Assembly: GCF_000011345.1 (NCBI RefSeq)
Contig: NC_004113.1
Span: 1,922,001 to 1,986,000, forward strand
Length of the DNA stretch: 64,000 nucleotides
Origin: Thermosynechococcus vestitus BP-1
Lineage (GTDB): Bacteria > Cyanobacteriota > Cyanobacteriia > Thermosynechococcales > Thermosynechococcaceae
Direction: 5' to 3'
Shown here: piece by piece, positions 28,857-37,265 of the stretch
How the letters are laid out: the number at the start of each line of letters is the position of its first letter
Numbering within the stretch: the first letter of the stretch is position 1
The notes under the pieces: generated by a model
Told to the model about the DNA's origin: nothing
Seen by the model: the letters and a program-made list of their open reading frames with translations, nothing else
Databases searched by the model: none
Made by a program: the position numbers and the translations under genes

Positions 28857-29855
28857 CTAGAGAAAGAGACTGCCATCGGGCATCAGTGCCTGCTCCAAGC
28901 AAGCCTCCAGCAATAGAGCACTACTGAGATCAGCACGCATCAGGTTGGCTTGGCGTAAATTGGCACCCTTGAGATTCGTGCGGGCGAGGTAGGCATCAAT
29001 CAGGCGAGCTTCCTGCAAATCGGCCCCCGTCAAATCCGTACGCCGCAAATCCGCTTTGTTCAAAACCGCTTCCCGCAAATTGACCCCTTGGGCTTGGGCA
29101 TCATCGAGCCGCGCCTCTGAGAGAATTGCTCCCCGCAAATCCGCTTGATTGAGAATTGCTCCCCGCAAATCCGCTTGGACAAGCCGTGACTGCCGCAAAT
29201 TGCTCCCCACCAGATTTGCCTCGCAGAGAGTGGCACGGGTGAGAATTGCCCCTTGAAGATTGGTATTTTCCAAGTTTGCTTGAACAAGTTTGGCGGCATT
29301 CAGGTTGGCTTCCTTGAGATTGGCCCCCTGGAGGTTTACCCGTGAGAGATCTGCCCCTGACAAATTCGTTCCTTGGAGATCGACGTGGTGCAGATCCGCC
29401 CCCACCAGACTTGCCCCCTCCTGATATTTCTCTTTGCGAAAGTTGGTACTGCGCAAACAGGAGCCCGCCAAAACCGCATGGCTTAGGCTGACCTGTCGCA
29501 AATCACTACTAAGGAAGTTACAGTCGCAAAAAGCCGCTAGCGTGAGATCTGCTCCCTGAAAATTGGCGCGATCGAACACGCAACCATGACATTGAGCATC
29601 GCGAAAATGACTGTCATTAAAAATCGCTTGGGTAAAATTGCATCCCTCCAACTGTGCACCTGTGAACAGGGCATCGCTAAAGTCGGCACGGCCAAAATGG
29701 CAAAACTGAAAATATACCCCCTGTAAACTGGCACCGCGCAGATCGATGCCAATTAAATCGGCGCCCACAACACTAATACCCGCCAAATTGACACCTTGAA
29801 AATGGGTTTGGCCCTCGGCATAGCGAGCGAGAAACTCTTCAGCTTGCATTGTCAA
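28857..29855 (-). CDS. Pentapeptide-repeat protein
   Basis: 332 residues, nearly all A(D/N)LxxA pentapeptide repeats forming a right-handed quadrilateral beta-helix. Repeats begin at about residue 24 and run to about 325. No signal peptide or membrane segment is obvious. Function is unknown for most family members; some protect DNA gyrase. The DNA encoding residues near 225-245 includes a perfect 27-base duplication. No neighbour indicates a role. Confidence 0.93.
   Translation of the reverse strand: MTMQAEEFLARYAEGQTHFQGVNLAGISVVGADLIGIDLRGASLQGVYFQFCHFGRADFSDALFTGAQLEGCNFTQAIFNDSHFRDAQCHGCVFDRANFQGADLTLAAFCDCNFLSSDLRQVSLSHAVLAGSCLRSTNFRKEKYQEGASLVGADLHHVDLQGTNLSGADLSRVNLQGANLKEANLNAAKLVQANLENTNLQGAILTRATLCEANLVGSNLRQSRLVQADLRGAILNQADLRGAILSEARLDDAQAQGVNLREAVLNKADLRRTDLTGADLQEARLIDAYLARTNLKGANLRQANLMRADLSSALLLEACLEQALMPDGSLFL
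29121..29177. repeat. 27-bp perfect direct repeat in the pentapeptide gene
   Basis: 29121-29147 and 29151-29177 are identical, 30 bases apart, exactly two pentapeptide units (10 residues). This is a recent in-frame duplication. Confidence 0.95.
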
Positions 29856-29897
29856 TCCATCGTAGGGAGCATCACTTCGTTTCTAAAATACCGATCG

Positions 29898-30149
29898 CTA
29901 ACATTGCCAGCCACCGTGCTGATGGCCGTAGTGCTCCAGAATCTCCTCATATCGTGCTTGAGTACTGGGGTCAAGGGTGGGGGGCACAGCCACGGCAATG
30001 CCTTCAATTTGACTCAATTCGTAGTCAAAGTGGGCACAGGTTTGGGGCAACAGCCGCACAGCAACCCCATCGAGTAACTGCAAGTGGGCAGCTAGCTCAC
30101 GATAGACGGCTAGGGGCATGCGGGGGTTGTAGTAGACACGTTCACTCAT
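29898..30149 (-). CDS. Small conserved hypothetical protein
   Basis: 83 residues from ATG 30149, which is inside the end of pedR (8-base overlap) and therefore likely translationally coupled. It begins MSERVYYNPRMPLAVYRELAAHLQ and ends EHYGHQHGGWQC. No membrane helix. No domain recognised. The operon position downstream of pedR suggests, but does not show, a regulatory link. Confidence 0.65.
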   Translation of the reverse strand: MSERVYYNPRMPLAVYRELAAHLQLLDGVAVRLLPQTCAHFDYELSQIEGIAVAVPPTLDPSTQARYEEILEHYGHQHGGWQC

Positions 30150-30423
30150 GGGGCTGGGTAGGGGGGGTGGGCAGAGCACAACAGTTGACATCATTCAAGC
30201 AAACTTTACCCCACGCCAAAGCCCAGCGCACAAGTGCCACCCGATTCTCTGATTTTGTTTTCATCAGAATATTACTAATGTGGTTATCTACGGTGCGCTT
30301 GCTGATGTCTAGTTTGGCAGCAATATCTTGGTTGGTTAGCCCCGCAGCCACAAGCTCCAACACCTGTAGCTCACGCTCCGACAGCAGTGAATATTCCAAC
30401 CGATCGTCTTGCGGTATAGACAT
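30142..30423 (-). CDS. pedR: LuxR-type redox regulator PedR
   Basis: 93 residues from ATG 30423. It is almost only a LuxR-type helix-turn-helix (LLSERELQVLELVAAGLTNQDIAAKLDISKRTVDNHI, then NILMKTKSENRVAL). This matches cyanobacterial PedR (Synechocystis Ssl0564), which senses photosynthetic electron transport and controls genes such as chlL and ndhD2. Cysteines near the C-terminus (KVCLNDVNCCALP) could take part in redox sensing. The start lies only 44 bases from the divergent decarboxylase start. Confidence 0.85.
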   Translation of the reverse strand: MSIPQDDRLEYSLLSERELQVLELVAAGLTNQDIAAKLDISKRTVDNHISNILMKTKSENRVALVRWALAWGKVCLNDVNCCALPTPPTQPHE

Positions 30424-30467
30424 CCCTAAATCCGTATAATTACTTAGAAGCTTAATATTAATTGTAG

Positions 30468-31865
30468 TTGACGACTTCTCTCCTTGCTGCTCTTTTAGCC
30501 CAAAACCACAGAATTCCCTTACACACGCCCGGTCATCAACGGGGTCGGGGCATGGAGCCCCTGTTGCGTGCCCTTTGGGGAACCGCCTTAGAACAAGACC
30601 TGAGTGAGTTGCCCGGCCTTGATAATTTGGCTCAACCCACAGGGGTGCTGGCAGAGGCACAGGCGGTAGTGGCAGCGACAGTGGGGAGCGATCGCGCCTG
30701 GTTTCTCGTCAATGGTGCCACTGGTGGCCTTTTGGCCGCCCTTTTGGCAACCGTTGGTCCTGGCGATCGCGTTCTCGTCGGTCGCAATGTCCACCGCTCA
30801 GTGATTGCGGGGCTGGTGTTAGCGGGGGCAAAGCCTGTTTATTTGGGAGTTGGGGTGGATCCGCAGTGGGGGCTGCCATGGCCAGTCACTCGTGATGTGG
30901 TTGCCGCTGGCTTGGCCGCCTATCCCGATACTAAGGCAGTGGTGCTTGTCAGTCCCACCTATGAAGGCCTCTGCTCCCCCTTGCTAGAGATTGCCCAGTG
31001 TGTCCATAACCACGGTGTGCCGCTCATTGTTGATGAAGCCCACGGCAGCCATTTTGCCTATCATCCCGCCTTTCCTGTTACCGCTTTGGCCGCAGGCGCG
31101 GATGTGGTGGTGCAGTCGTGGCACAAAACCCTCGGAACGTTAACCCAAACGGCAGTGCTGCATCTCAAGGGGGAGCGGGTGTCTGCTGAACGCTTGAGTC
31201 AGGCCCTAAACCTTGTGCAAACCAGCAGTCCTAACTACTGGTTGCTGGCAGCCCTTGAGGGAGCAGGCGTTCAGATGGCGCAGCAGGGAGAGCAAATCTA
31301 CGGGCGACTTCTCCAGTGGGTCAAGACCTTTGAATGGCCTCTGCCGCGATGGCAGCCCCCGGGCATCCCTCAGGATCCGTTGCGATTGACCCTAGGGACT
31401 TGGCCGATAGGTCTGACGGGGTTTGCCCTCGATGAGCTTCTGCAACCGCAGATCATTGCTGAGTTTCCCAGTGGGCGATCGCTAACCTTTTGCCTTGGCC
31501 TCGGTACCACACAAACAATGCTAGAAACCTTGGCCGATCGCCTGAAAAGTGTTTACACTGAATACTGCCACAATGCCCCGCTGCCGCCCCTGGCCATCCC
31601 ATCAATCCCCAGTTGCCAAGAACCGGCACTCTCACCACGGGAGGCCTACTTTTGCCCACAGCGATCAATTCCCCTGAGGGCGGCCCTCAATGAGATTAGT
31701 GCCGAAACGATCGCCCCCTACCCGCCCGGGATTCCCACTGTCATTGCTGGCGAACGATTCACTGAATCAGTGATTGCAACGTTGCAAACCCTCCAAGAAC
31801 TAGGGGCAGAGATGGTGGGGGCCAGCGATCCAACGCTGCAAACCCTAAGAATTTGCAAAGTCTAG
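30468..31865 (+). CDS. PLP-dependent Orn/Lys/Arg decarboxylase family protein
   Basis: 465 residues. Fold I PLP enzyme of the bacterial Orn/Lys/Arg decarboxylase type (group IV): HTPGHQRGRGMEPLLR, DLSELPGLDNL, NGATGGLLAALLA, EAHGSHFAYHPAFP and PLP lysine in SWHKTLGTLTQ. Substrate may be arginine or lysine. Start is TTG (30468); the conserved HTPGHQ at about residue 19 rules out the later ATG. It is divergent from pedR with a 44-base space for both promoters. The stop shares CTAG with the convergent gene. Confidence 0.9.
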   Translation: MTTSLLAALLAQNHRIPLHTPGHQRGRGMEPLLRALWGTALEQDLSELPGLDNLAQPTGVLAEAQAVVAATVGSDRAWFLVNGATGGLLAALLATVGPGDRVLVGRNVHRSVIAGLVLAGAKPVYLGVGVDPQWGLPWPVTRDVVAAGLAAYPDTKAVVLVSPTYEGLCSPLLEIAQCVHNHGVPLIVDEAHGSHFAYHPAFPVTALAAGADVVVQSWHKTLGTLTQTAVLHLKGERVSAERLSQALNLVQTSSPNYWLLAALEGAGVQMAQQGEQIYGRLLQWVKTFEWPLPRWQPPGIPQDPLRLTLGTWPIGLTGFALDELLQPQIIAEFPSGRSLTFCLGLGTTQTMLETLADRLKSVYTEYCHNAPLPPLAIPSIPSCQEPALSPREAYFCPQRSIPLRAALNEISAETIAPYPPGIPTVIAGERFTESVIATLQTLQELGAEMVGASDPTLQTLRICKV

Positions 31866-32479
31866 TCCTCCCAGTCCTCCTCCTCCAGCAAATGGGTCAC
31901 CAAATGCTGCTCCAAGAGGGGTTGCAGGTGTTGAAACTCGTGGGGAGAAAGCAGTTGAGGCTCCTGACCGGGGACCAGGCGAGCCACATAAAGGGTGGGA
32001 CTCAGGGGCGTGTAAACACTGTATTCCCGCGCTTCATAAAAGAAGCTACTACCGAGGGGTTGATACTCCTCGATGCCATCATCGGCTTCCACTTCAACCG
32101 TGAGAATTTCATCTTCATCTAGGTCCGGCAGTTCGCCCGCTACGGTGAGGGTGAGTGCGGTGCGCTTGAGGGTGAGGTTTTGTTCTTCGAGGATGGCACG
32201 GGCTGTATCAAAGACCTGATCAATTTCCTCTTCCTCTAGAGGCACCAAGGTTTCTTCCTCATCGTTTTCAGCCACGACCGCAAAAATTTCTACGGGGTAG
32301 TCCACAGGGCGCAGCAGCGCATAGGTTTCCCCTTGCACATTCAGACGAAACTCAACGTAGCAGTCGAGGAAGCGACCCTCATCATCGTAGAGGCGGAGTT
32401 GCTCCATTTCCTCTGCGAAGTCTTCCTCTTCCCAAGGCTGCTCATCACTGTTTTGCTGGTTCTGATAGTTTGAGCCCAT
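31862..32479 (-). CDS. DUF3727/DUF1292 acidic protein
   Basis: 205 residues, highly acidic (EEEDFAEEMEQ, ENDEEETLVPLEEEEID, LLEEEDWED). It has an N-terminal DUF1292-like region (LRLYDDEGRFLDCYVEF, ALLRPVDYPVEIF) and a C-terminal DUF3727 domain (YEAREYSVYTPLSPTLYVARLVPG). Found in cyanobacteria and plastids; function unknown. Soluble, no signal peptide. Confidence 0.85.
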   Translation of the reverse strand: MGSNYQNQQNSDEQPWEEEDFAEEMEQLRLYDDEGRFLDCYVEFRLNVQGETYALLRPVDYPVEIFAVVAENDEEETLVPLEEEEIDQVFDTARAILEEQNLTLKRTALTLTVAGELPDLDEDEILTVEVEADDGIEEYQPLGSSFFYEAREYSVYTPLSPTLYVARLVPGQEPQLLSPHEFQHLQPLLEQHLVTHLLEEEDWED

Positions 32480-32587
32480 GCTGCTTCGCTAAAAAGATGC
32501 CTATGGCATTGGAGCATACCATGCAGCGGGTCGTCGTGGGTCACTCCCTGTGGCAACCTTAGCTATTTCTTCTCCAAGAAATTAAAA

Positions 32588-32998
32588 TCAAGGGGAATCC
32601 AAAGCCGCAAATAGCGCTGCAACCACCTGTGCTGCCTTCTGATCGAGCTTGTGCCAGTCCACTTCCCCGGCAGGATCAAAAAGACTGAGATCAGCTTGCA
32701 CCTCCCCCACCTGAAAGTCATGGATACCGCTGTAGTCGAGTTCTGGGGTGTACTGCTGAAAACAAATTTGGTAGCAAAGCTCCCACAGATTCACCCGCTG
32801 CTGGCGATCGCCCTGACGTAGATGCAGCCAATAGAGAATTTGCGGTTCGGCCTCACCACAGGGAATCTCGACAGTTTCATAGGTGCCCTGCCAAGGGGAA
32901 GTTGCTAGCGATCGCCGCAGATGATCAAGGAGTCGAATCAGTGCCGGTTGCATCAGTTGAGCCGCTGCATACCAAGGGTGGTCAGTGGGTTGGGTCAT
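32588..32998 (-). CDS. Conserved hypothetical protein, 136 residues
   Basis: ATG 32998 is chosen because the upstream gene's stop is at 33003-33005, leaving a 4-base gap; the longer frame would overlap it. The protein is helical and soluble (HPWYAAAQLMQPALIRLLDHLRRSL; EIPCGEAEPQILYWLHLR; FQVGEVQADLSLFDPAGEVDWHKL). No named domain. It probably shares an operon with the zinc-binding gene before it. Confidence 0.7.
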   Translation of the reverse strand: MTQPTDHPWYAAAQLMQPALIRLLDHLRRSLATSPWQGTYETVEIPCGEAEPQILYWLHLRQGDRQQRVNLWELCYQICFQQYTPELDYSGIHDFQVGEVQADLSLFDPAGEVDWHKLDQKAAQVVAALFAALDSP

Positions 32999-33002
32999 GG
33001 CA

Positions 33003-33404
33003 TCAGGCCAAGGGTTTTTTGACATTGTACTCTTCATGGGAGAGGACACTGCGGGGTTCGATGCGATCGCCGGTGTCATAGCAAATAAGGCGATAGTCAT
33101 AACTCAGGGGAATGCTAATCACCCGCCGATCGTGATTGAGACGCTTCCCCTTAAATTGACGGTAGTCAGCTCCTGCAAGGAGTTGTGCAATCACTTGGCG
33201 CGCTTTAAGGACAATCCCCTTGGGCAATCCCCTTAGCTCCACCACATCGCTCGCAAAGGAGGCCTGCCATTCCTGCCGCGCTAGGCGAGCCTGTTCCCGT
33301 TGGGCTGCCTCTAGAGCTTTGGCTTCCGCTAACTGGGCGCAGCGATGACACACTTGACCATACCCCTGATGGCCGCAGGGAAATTGTTTCCGACGACGTG
33401 GCAT
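33003..33404 (-). CDS. DUF7682-like zinc-binding protein with RelE-like C-terminus
   Basis: 133 residues. The N-terminus has a zinc-binding cluster, FPCGHQGYGQVCHRC (C-x-H, then CxxC), and a charged helix (LAEAKALEAAQREQARLARQEW). The C-terminal half, LRGLPKGIVLKARQVIAQ, then FKGKRLNHDRRVISIPLSYDYRLICYDTG, has the alternating strand pattern of RelE/ParE-like proteins. Resemblance to the DUF7682 family is from memory. No antitoxin-like gene is evident nearby, so a toxin role is doubtful; RNA or ribosome binding is possible. Confidence 0.7.
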   Translation of the reverse strand: MPRRRKQFPCGHQGYGQVCHRCAQLAEAKALEAAQREQARLARQEWQASFASDVVELRGLPKGIVLKARQVIAQLLAGADYRQFKGKRLNHDRRVISIPLSYDYRLICYDTGDRIEPRSVLSHEEYNVKKPLA

Positions 33405-33500
33405 AGGGCGTTCTCACAAAAGTAAAACAGGGCAGAGAGTTATAATCCCCACCCTGAGCATCTGTGGATATTGTCCGTCTAAAGGCGTACCCCTGGCAAC

Positions 33501-35495
33501 TTAGCCAAGCAGGGCATTGGCCTTGGCCACCACATTGTCCACAGTGAAGCCAAACTTCTCCATAAGGACGTTGCCGGGAGCGGAGGCCCCAAAGCGTTCG
33601 ATCGCGACCGTTGCATCGGCATAGCGGCACCAACCAAAACTAGCAGCCGCCTCCACCGCAAGGCGTTTTACCCCCGCCGGCAGCACACTGGCTTTGTACT
33701 CAGGGGATTGCTCCTCAAAGAGTTCCCAAGAGGGCATGGATACCACCCGCACCTTCTTGCCATTGGCGGTCAGGGTTTCAGCGGCCTTGACACAGAGGGC
33801 GACTTCTGAACCTGTCCCAATCAGGATCAAGTCGGGGGTACCTTCACAATCCACAAGGGTATAGGCACCTTTGGCGACATTTGCCGCAGAGCTACCGGCC
33901 AAGTTGGGCACATTTTGGCGGGTCAGGGCCAGTAGGGTGGGTTGTTTGCGCCGTTGGACAGCAACTTGATAGGCCCCCGAGGTTTCATTGCCATCGGCCG
34001 GCCGGATCACTAGTAGGTTGGGAATGGCACGCAACGAAGCCAAGGTTTCCACCGGCTGGTGAGTGGGGCCATCTTCCCCAAGGGCAATGGAGTCGTGAGT
34101 CATCACATAGATGACACCCGCTTGGGAGAGGGCTGAGAGGCGCAGGGCAGGCCGCAGGTAATCAGCAAAGACCAAGAAGGTGGCGCAGTAGGGAATCAAG
34201 CCGGAATTGTGGAGTGCAATGCCATTGCAGATCGCAGCCATGCCGTGTTCGCGCACGCCAAAGCGAATGTTGCGGTTTTGGTACTGACCTTTTTGGAAGT
34301 CACCGGAACACTTCAGCTCGGTGAGGTTGGAGTGGGTCAGGTCCGCAGAACCGCCAATGAGTTCTGGCAGGTTAGGGGCGATCGCGTTCAGGCAAATTTC
34401 CGAATGTTTGCGGGTAGCCACGGCCTTATCCTCAGGGGTGTAACTGGGAAGATTGGCATCCCAGTTGGCGGGCAATTCACCCCGCAGCAGCCGTTCAAAT
34501 TCGGCGGCCTCCTCAGGATACTTCTGGCGGTAGGTGGCAAGGGTTTGGTTCCACTGCGCCTCATAGCTGGCACCGCGCTCAATGGCTTTGCGGAAGTGGT
34601 TGAGAACCTCCTCGGGGACGACAAAGGGCTCATAGTTCCAGCCAAGGTTTTCACGGGTCAGCTTGACCTCCTCAGGGCCAAGAGGGGCACCGTGCACACC
34701 GGCAGTGTTGGCTTTGTTGGGGGAACCGTAGCCAATGGTCGTGGTGACTTTAATGAGTGACGGCTTATCGGTTACGGCTTTAGCAGCTTCAATGGCCTTG
34801 GCAATGCCTGCAAGATCCGTATTGCCATCGGCAACGTGCTGCACGTGCCAACCGTAGGCTTCAAAACGCTTGCAGACATCCTCTGTAAAGGCGATGTCGG
34901 TGGAGCCGTCAATGGAAATGTGGTTATCGTCGTAGAGGGCAATGAGTTTACCCAACCCCCAGTGACCAGCAAGGGAGCAGGCTTCTCCGGAGACACCCTC
35001 CATATTGCAGCCATCCCCAAGGATGACATAGGTGTAGTGATCTACCAGTTTGATATCGGGCTTGTTGAAGCGGGCGGCCAGATGGGCTTCAGCCACCGCT
35101 AAGCCAACGGCGTTACAAATCCCTTGACCGAGGGGACCGGTGGTCACCTCTACACCGGGGGTTTCAAAGTTTTCGGGGTGACCAGGGGTGTGCGACCCCC
35201 ACTGGCGGAACTGTTTAATATCCTCAATGGTAACGCTGTCATAGCCTGTGAGGTAGAGCAGGGCATACTGCAACATACAGCCATGACCCGCCGACAGGAC
35301 AAAGCGATCGCGATTGAACCACTGCGGATTTTTGGGGTTAAACCGCATGAACTGGTTCCAGAGCACGTAGGCCATGGGAGCCGCCCCCATAGGCAGACCG
35401 GGGTGCCCAGAGTTGGCCTTTTGTACCGCATCGATCGCTAGGAAACGGATCGCATTAATACAGAGTTCATCAAGGGATTGAGTAACCGCAGGCAT
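33501..35495 (-). CDS. tkt: Transketolase
   Basis: 664 residues. Calvin-cycle and pentose-phosphate enzyme transferring two-carbon units with thiamine diphosphate. Motifs are [49 protein letters not shown] (ThDP-binding GDG..N), [36 protein letters not shown] and [16 protein letters not shown]. Full length. It sits upstream of the DUF7682 gene with a 96-base gap. Confidence 0.98.
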   Translation of the reverse strand: MPAVTQSLDELCINAIRFLAIDAVQKANSGHPGLPMGAAPMAYVLWNQFMRFNPKNPQWFNRDRFVLSAGHGCMLQYALLYLTGYDSVTIEDIKQFRQWGSHTPGHPENFETPGVEVTTGPLGQGICNAVGLAVAEAHLAARFNKPDIKLVDHYTYVILGDGCNMEGVSGEACSLAGHWGLGKLIALYDDNHISIDGSTDIAFTEDVCKRFEAYGWHVQHVADGNTDLAGIAKAIEAAKAVTDKPSLIKVTTTIGYGSPNKANTAGVHGAPLGPEEVKLTRENLGWNYEPFVVPEEVLNHFRKAIERGASYEAQWNQTLATYRQKYPEEAAEFERLLRGELPANWDANLPSYTPEDKAVATRKHSEICLNAIAPNLPELIGGSADLTHSNLTELKCSGDFQKGQYQNRNIRFGVREHGMAAICNGIALHNSGLIPYCATFLVFADYLRPALRLSALSQAGVIYVMTHDSIALGEDGPTHQPVETLASLRAIPNLLVIRPADGNETSGAYQVAVQRRKQPTLLALTRQNVPNLAGSSAANVAKGAYTLVDCEGTPDLILIGTGSEVALCVKAAETLTANGKKVRVVSMPSWELFEEQSPEYKASVLPAGVKRLAVEAAASFGWCRYADATVAIERFGASAPGNVLMEKFGFTVDNVVAKANALLG

Positions 35496-35531
35496 TGCTT
35501 TCTCTCTCTAATTTAGGTTTGCAGCAGACAG

Positions 35532-36794
35532 TTAAAGGTCGGGAGTAAACTTGCGGAAGGCCAACGTGACGTTGTGCCCACCAAAGCCAAAGGAGTTGGA
35601 CAAAGCCACCGTCACCGGACAGGCCCGGCTCTGATGGGGAACATAGTCCAGATCGCAGGCGGGATCCGGTTGCTCCAAGTTAATTGTAGGGGGGATGCGA
35701 TCGTGGGCTATGGCCATTACCGTCGCGATCGCCTCGATCCCCCCTGATCCCCCCAGCAGGTGTCCTGTCATGGATTTTGTCGAACTCACGGGAACGCGAC
35801 GCGCATTTTCTTCGCCAAGGGCACGTTTAATGGCGGCAGTTTCCGTACTGTCGTTGGCGGGGGTACTGGTACCGTGGGCGTTGATATAGCTCACCTGATC
35901 CGGAGCAATCTGCGCATCCTTGAGGCAGGCTTCAATGGCACGGGCCGCCCCTTCTCCCCCCGGTGAGGGAGCAGTCATGTGGTAGGCATCACAGGTCAAG
36001 CCGTAGCCCACCATTTCCGCATAGATGCGTGCTCCCCGGGCAAGGGCAAACTCCAATTCTTCCAGGATCAAGATGCCTGCCCCTTCCCCAAGGACAAAGC
36101 CATCGCGGTTGAGGTCAAAGGGACGGCTGGCATGGTGGGGGTCATCATTGCGGGTGGAAAGGGCACGAGCTGCCGCAAAACCAGCCACCGATAGGGGAGT
36201 AATCGCCGCCTCTGTCCCACCACAGATCATCGCCTTGGCGTAACCGTGTTGCACCATGCGGAAGGCATCGCCAATGGCATTGGAACCTGCTGCACAGGCG
36301 GTTACCGAACAGGAATTGGGGCCCTTGGCACCGGTGTGAATGGCGGTGAGTCCTGCGGCCATATTGGCAATCATCATTGGGATCATAAAAGGACTACAGC
36401 GATCGGGCCCCCTAGTGAGATAGACCTCCTGCTGATCCTCCATCACCTTTAGACCCCCCACACCAGTCCCAATAATGATGCCAATGTCAGTGGCATTGCC
36501 CTCGTCAATGGTCAATTGGGCATCCGCAAGGGCTTGCTTACTGGCGGCCACGGCAAATTGAGCAAAGCGATCCATGCGCTTGGCATCTTTGCGATCCATG
36601 TAGAGGGTGGGATCAAAGCCACGCACCTCAGCCGCAATGCGGCAGTCATGACGACTGGCATCAAAAGCCGTGATGTAATCAATGCCGTTGCGACCGGCCA
36701 TTAATCCTTCCCAATACTCCGCAAGGGTGTTGCCGAGGGGGGTAATCGCCCCCATCCCGGTGACAACGACCCGTTTTTGATGCGCCTTTGCCAT
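35532..36794 (-). CDS. fabF: Beta-ketoacyl-ACP synthase II
   Basis: 420 residues. It elongates acyl-ACP with malonyl-ACP. The catalytic triad is visible: Cys in SVTACAAGSNAIGDA, His in NAHGTSTPANDSTE and His in KSMTGHLLGGSG. It follows acpP with a 4-base gap, the usual acpP-fabF operon. Confidence 0.98.
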   Translation of the reverse strand: MAKAHQKRVVVTGMGAITPLGNTLAEYWEGLMAGRNGIDYITAFDASRHDCRIAAEVRGFDPTLYMDRKDAKRMDRFAQFAVAASKQALADAQLTIDEGNATDIGIIIGTGVGGLKVMEDQQEVYLTRGPDRCSPFMIPMMIANMAAGLTAIHTGAKGPNSCSVTACAAGSNAIGDAFRMVQHGYAKAMICGGTEAAITPLSVAGFAAARALSTRNDDPHHASRPFDLNRDGFVLGEGAGILILEELEFALARGARIYAEMVGYGLTCDAYHMTAPSPGGEGAARAIEACLKDAQIAPDQVSYINAHGTSTPANDSTETAAIKRALGEENARRVPVSSTKSMTGHLLGGSGGIEAIATVMAIAHDRIPPTINLEQPDPACDLDYVPHQSRACPVTVALSNSFGFGGHNVTLAFRKFTPDL

Positions 36795-36798
36795 GGAT

Positions 36799-37044
36799 CT
36801 ATGCAGCTACCTTATTGTTGATAAAGTCAAGGACATCTTGGACGGTTTTGAGTTTTTCTGCCTCTTCATCGGGAATTTCCACGCCAAACTCTTCCTCAAG
36901 GGCCATGATCAACTCCACGGAGTCAAGGGAGTCAGCGTTGAGGTCTTCGGCAAAACTGGCTTCGGGTACAACTTTTTCTGGATCAACACTGAGTTGATCG
37001 GCAACAATGGCTTTTACTTTTTCGAGAATTTCAGATTGATTCAT
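36799..37044 (-). CDS. acpP: Acyl carrier protein
   Basis: 81 residues. The serine for 4'-phosphopantetheine is in [21 protein letters not shown]. Carrier of growing fatty acids in the cytosol. Acidic, normal length, first gene of acpP-fabF. Confidence 0.98.
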   Translation of the reverse strand: MNQSEILEKVKAIVADQLSVDPEKVVPEASFAEDLNADSLDSVELIMALEEEFGVEIPDEEAEKLKTVQDVLDFINNKVAA

Positions 37045-37265
37045 AGATGCCTTAACTGGATGGACAACGATTGAGAACAGTCATTCATACGGGCGATCGC
37101 CATTCCTCAAATCTAGGATGTTTTGTGCCCAGAATCAACGCGCCCTAATTATAGGGCAGATTGGGGATCCCCTAAGAGACTCCTGCAACTGTGATAAGCT
37201 ACAGTTTGGATACTTGAGACCAACAACGCCACATCCACCGTTGCCCTCTCTTTACCGAGTTGCCG

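Noticed and set aside
30424-30660. Longer start for pedR, adding about 79 residues
   Set aside because: It would run through the divergent promoter and into the decarboxylase gene; PedR is normally about 90 residues.
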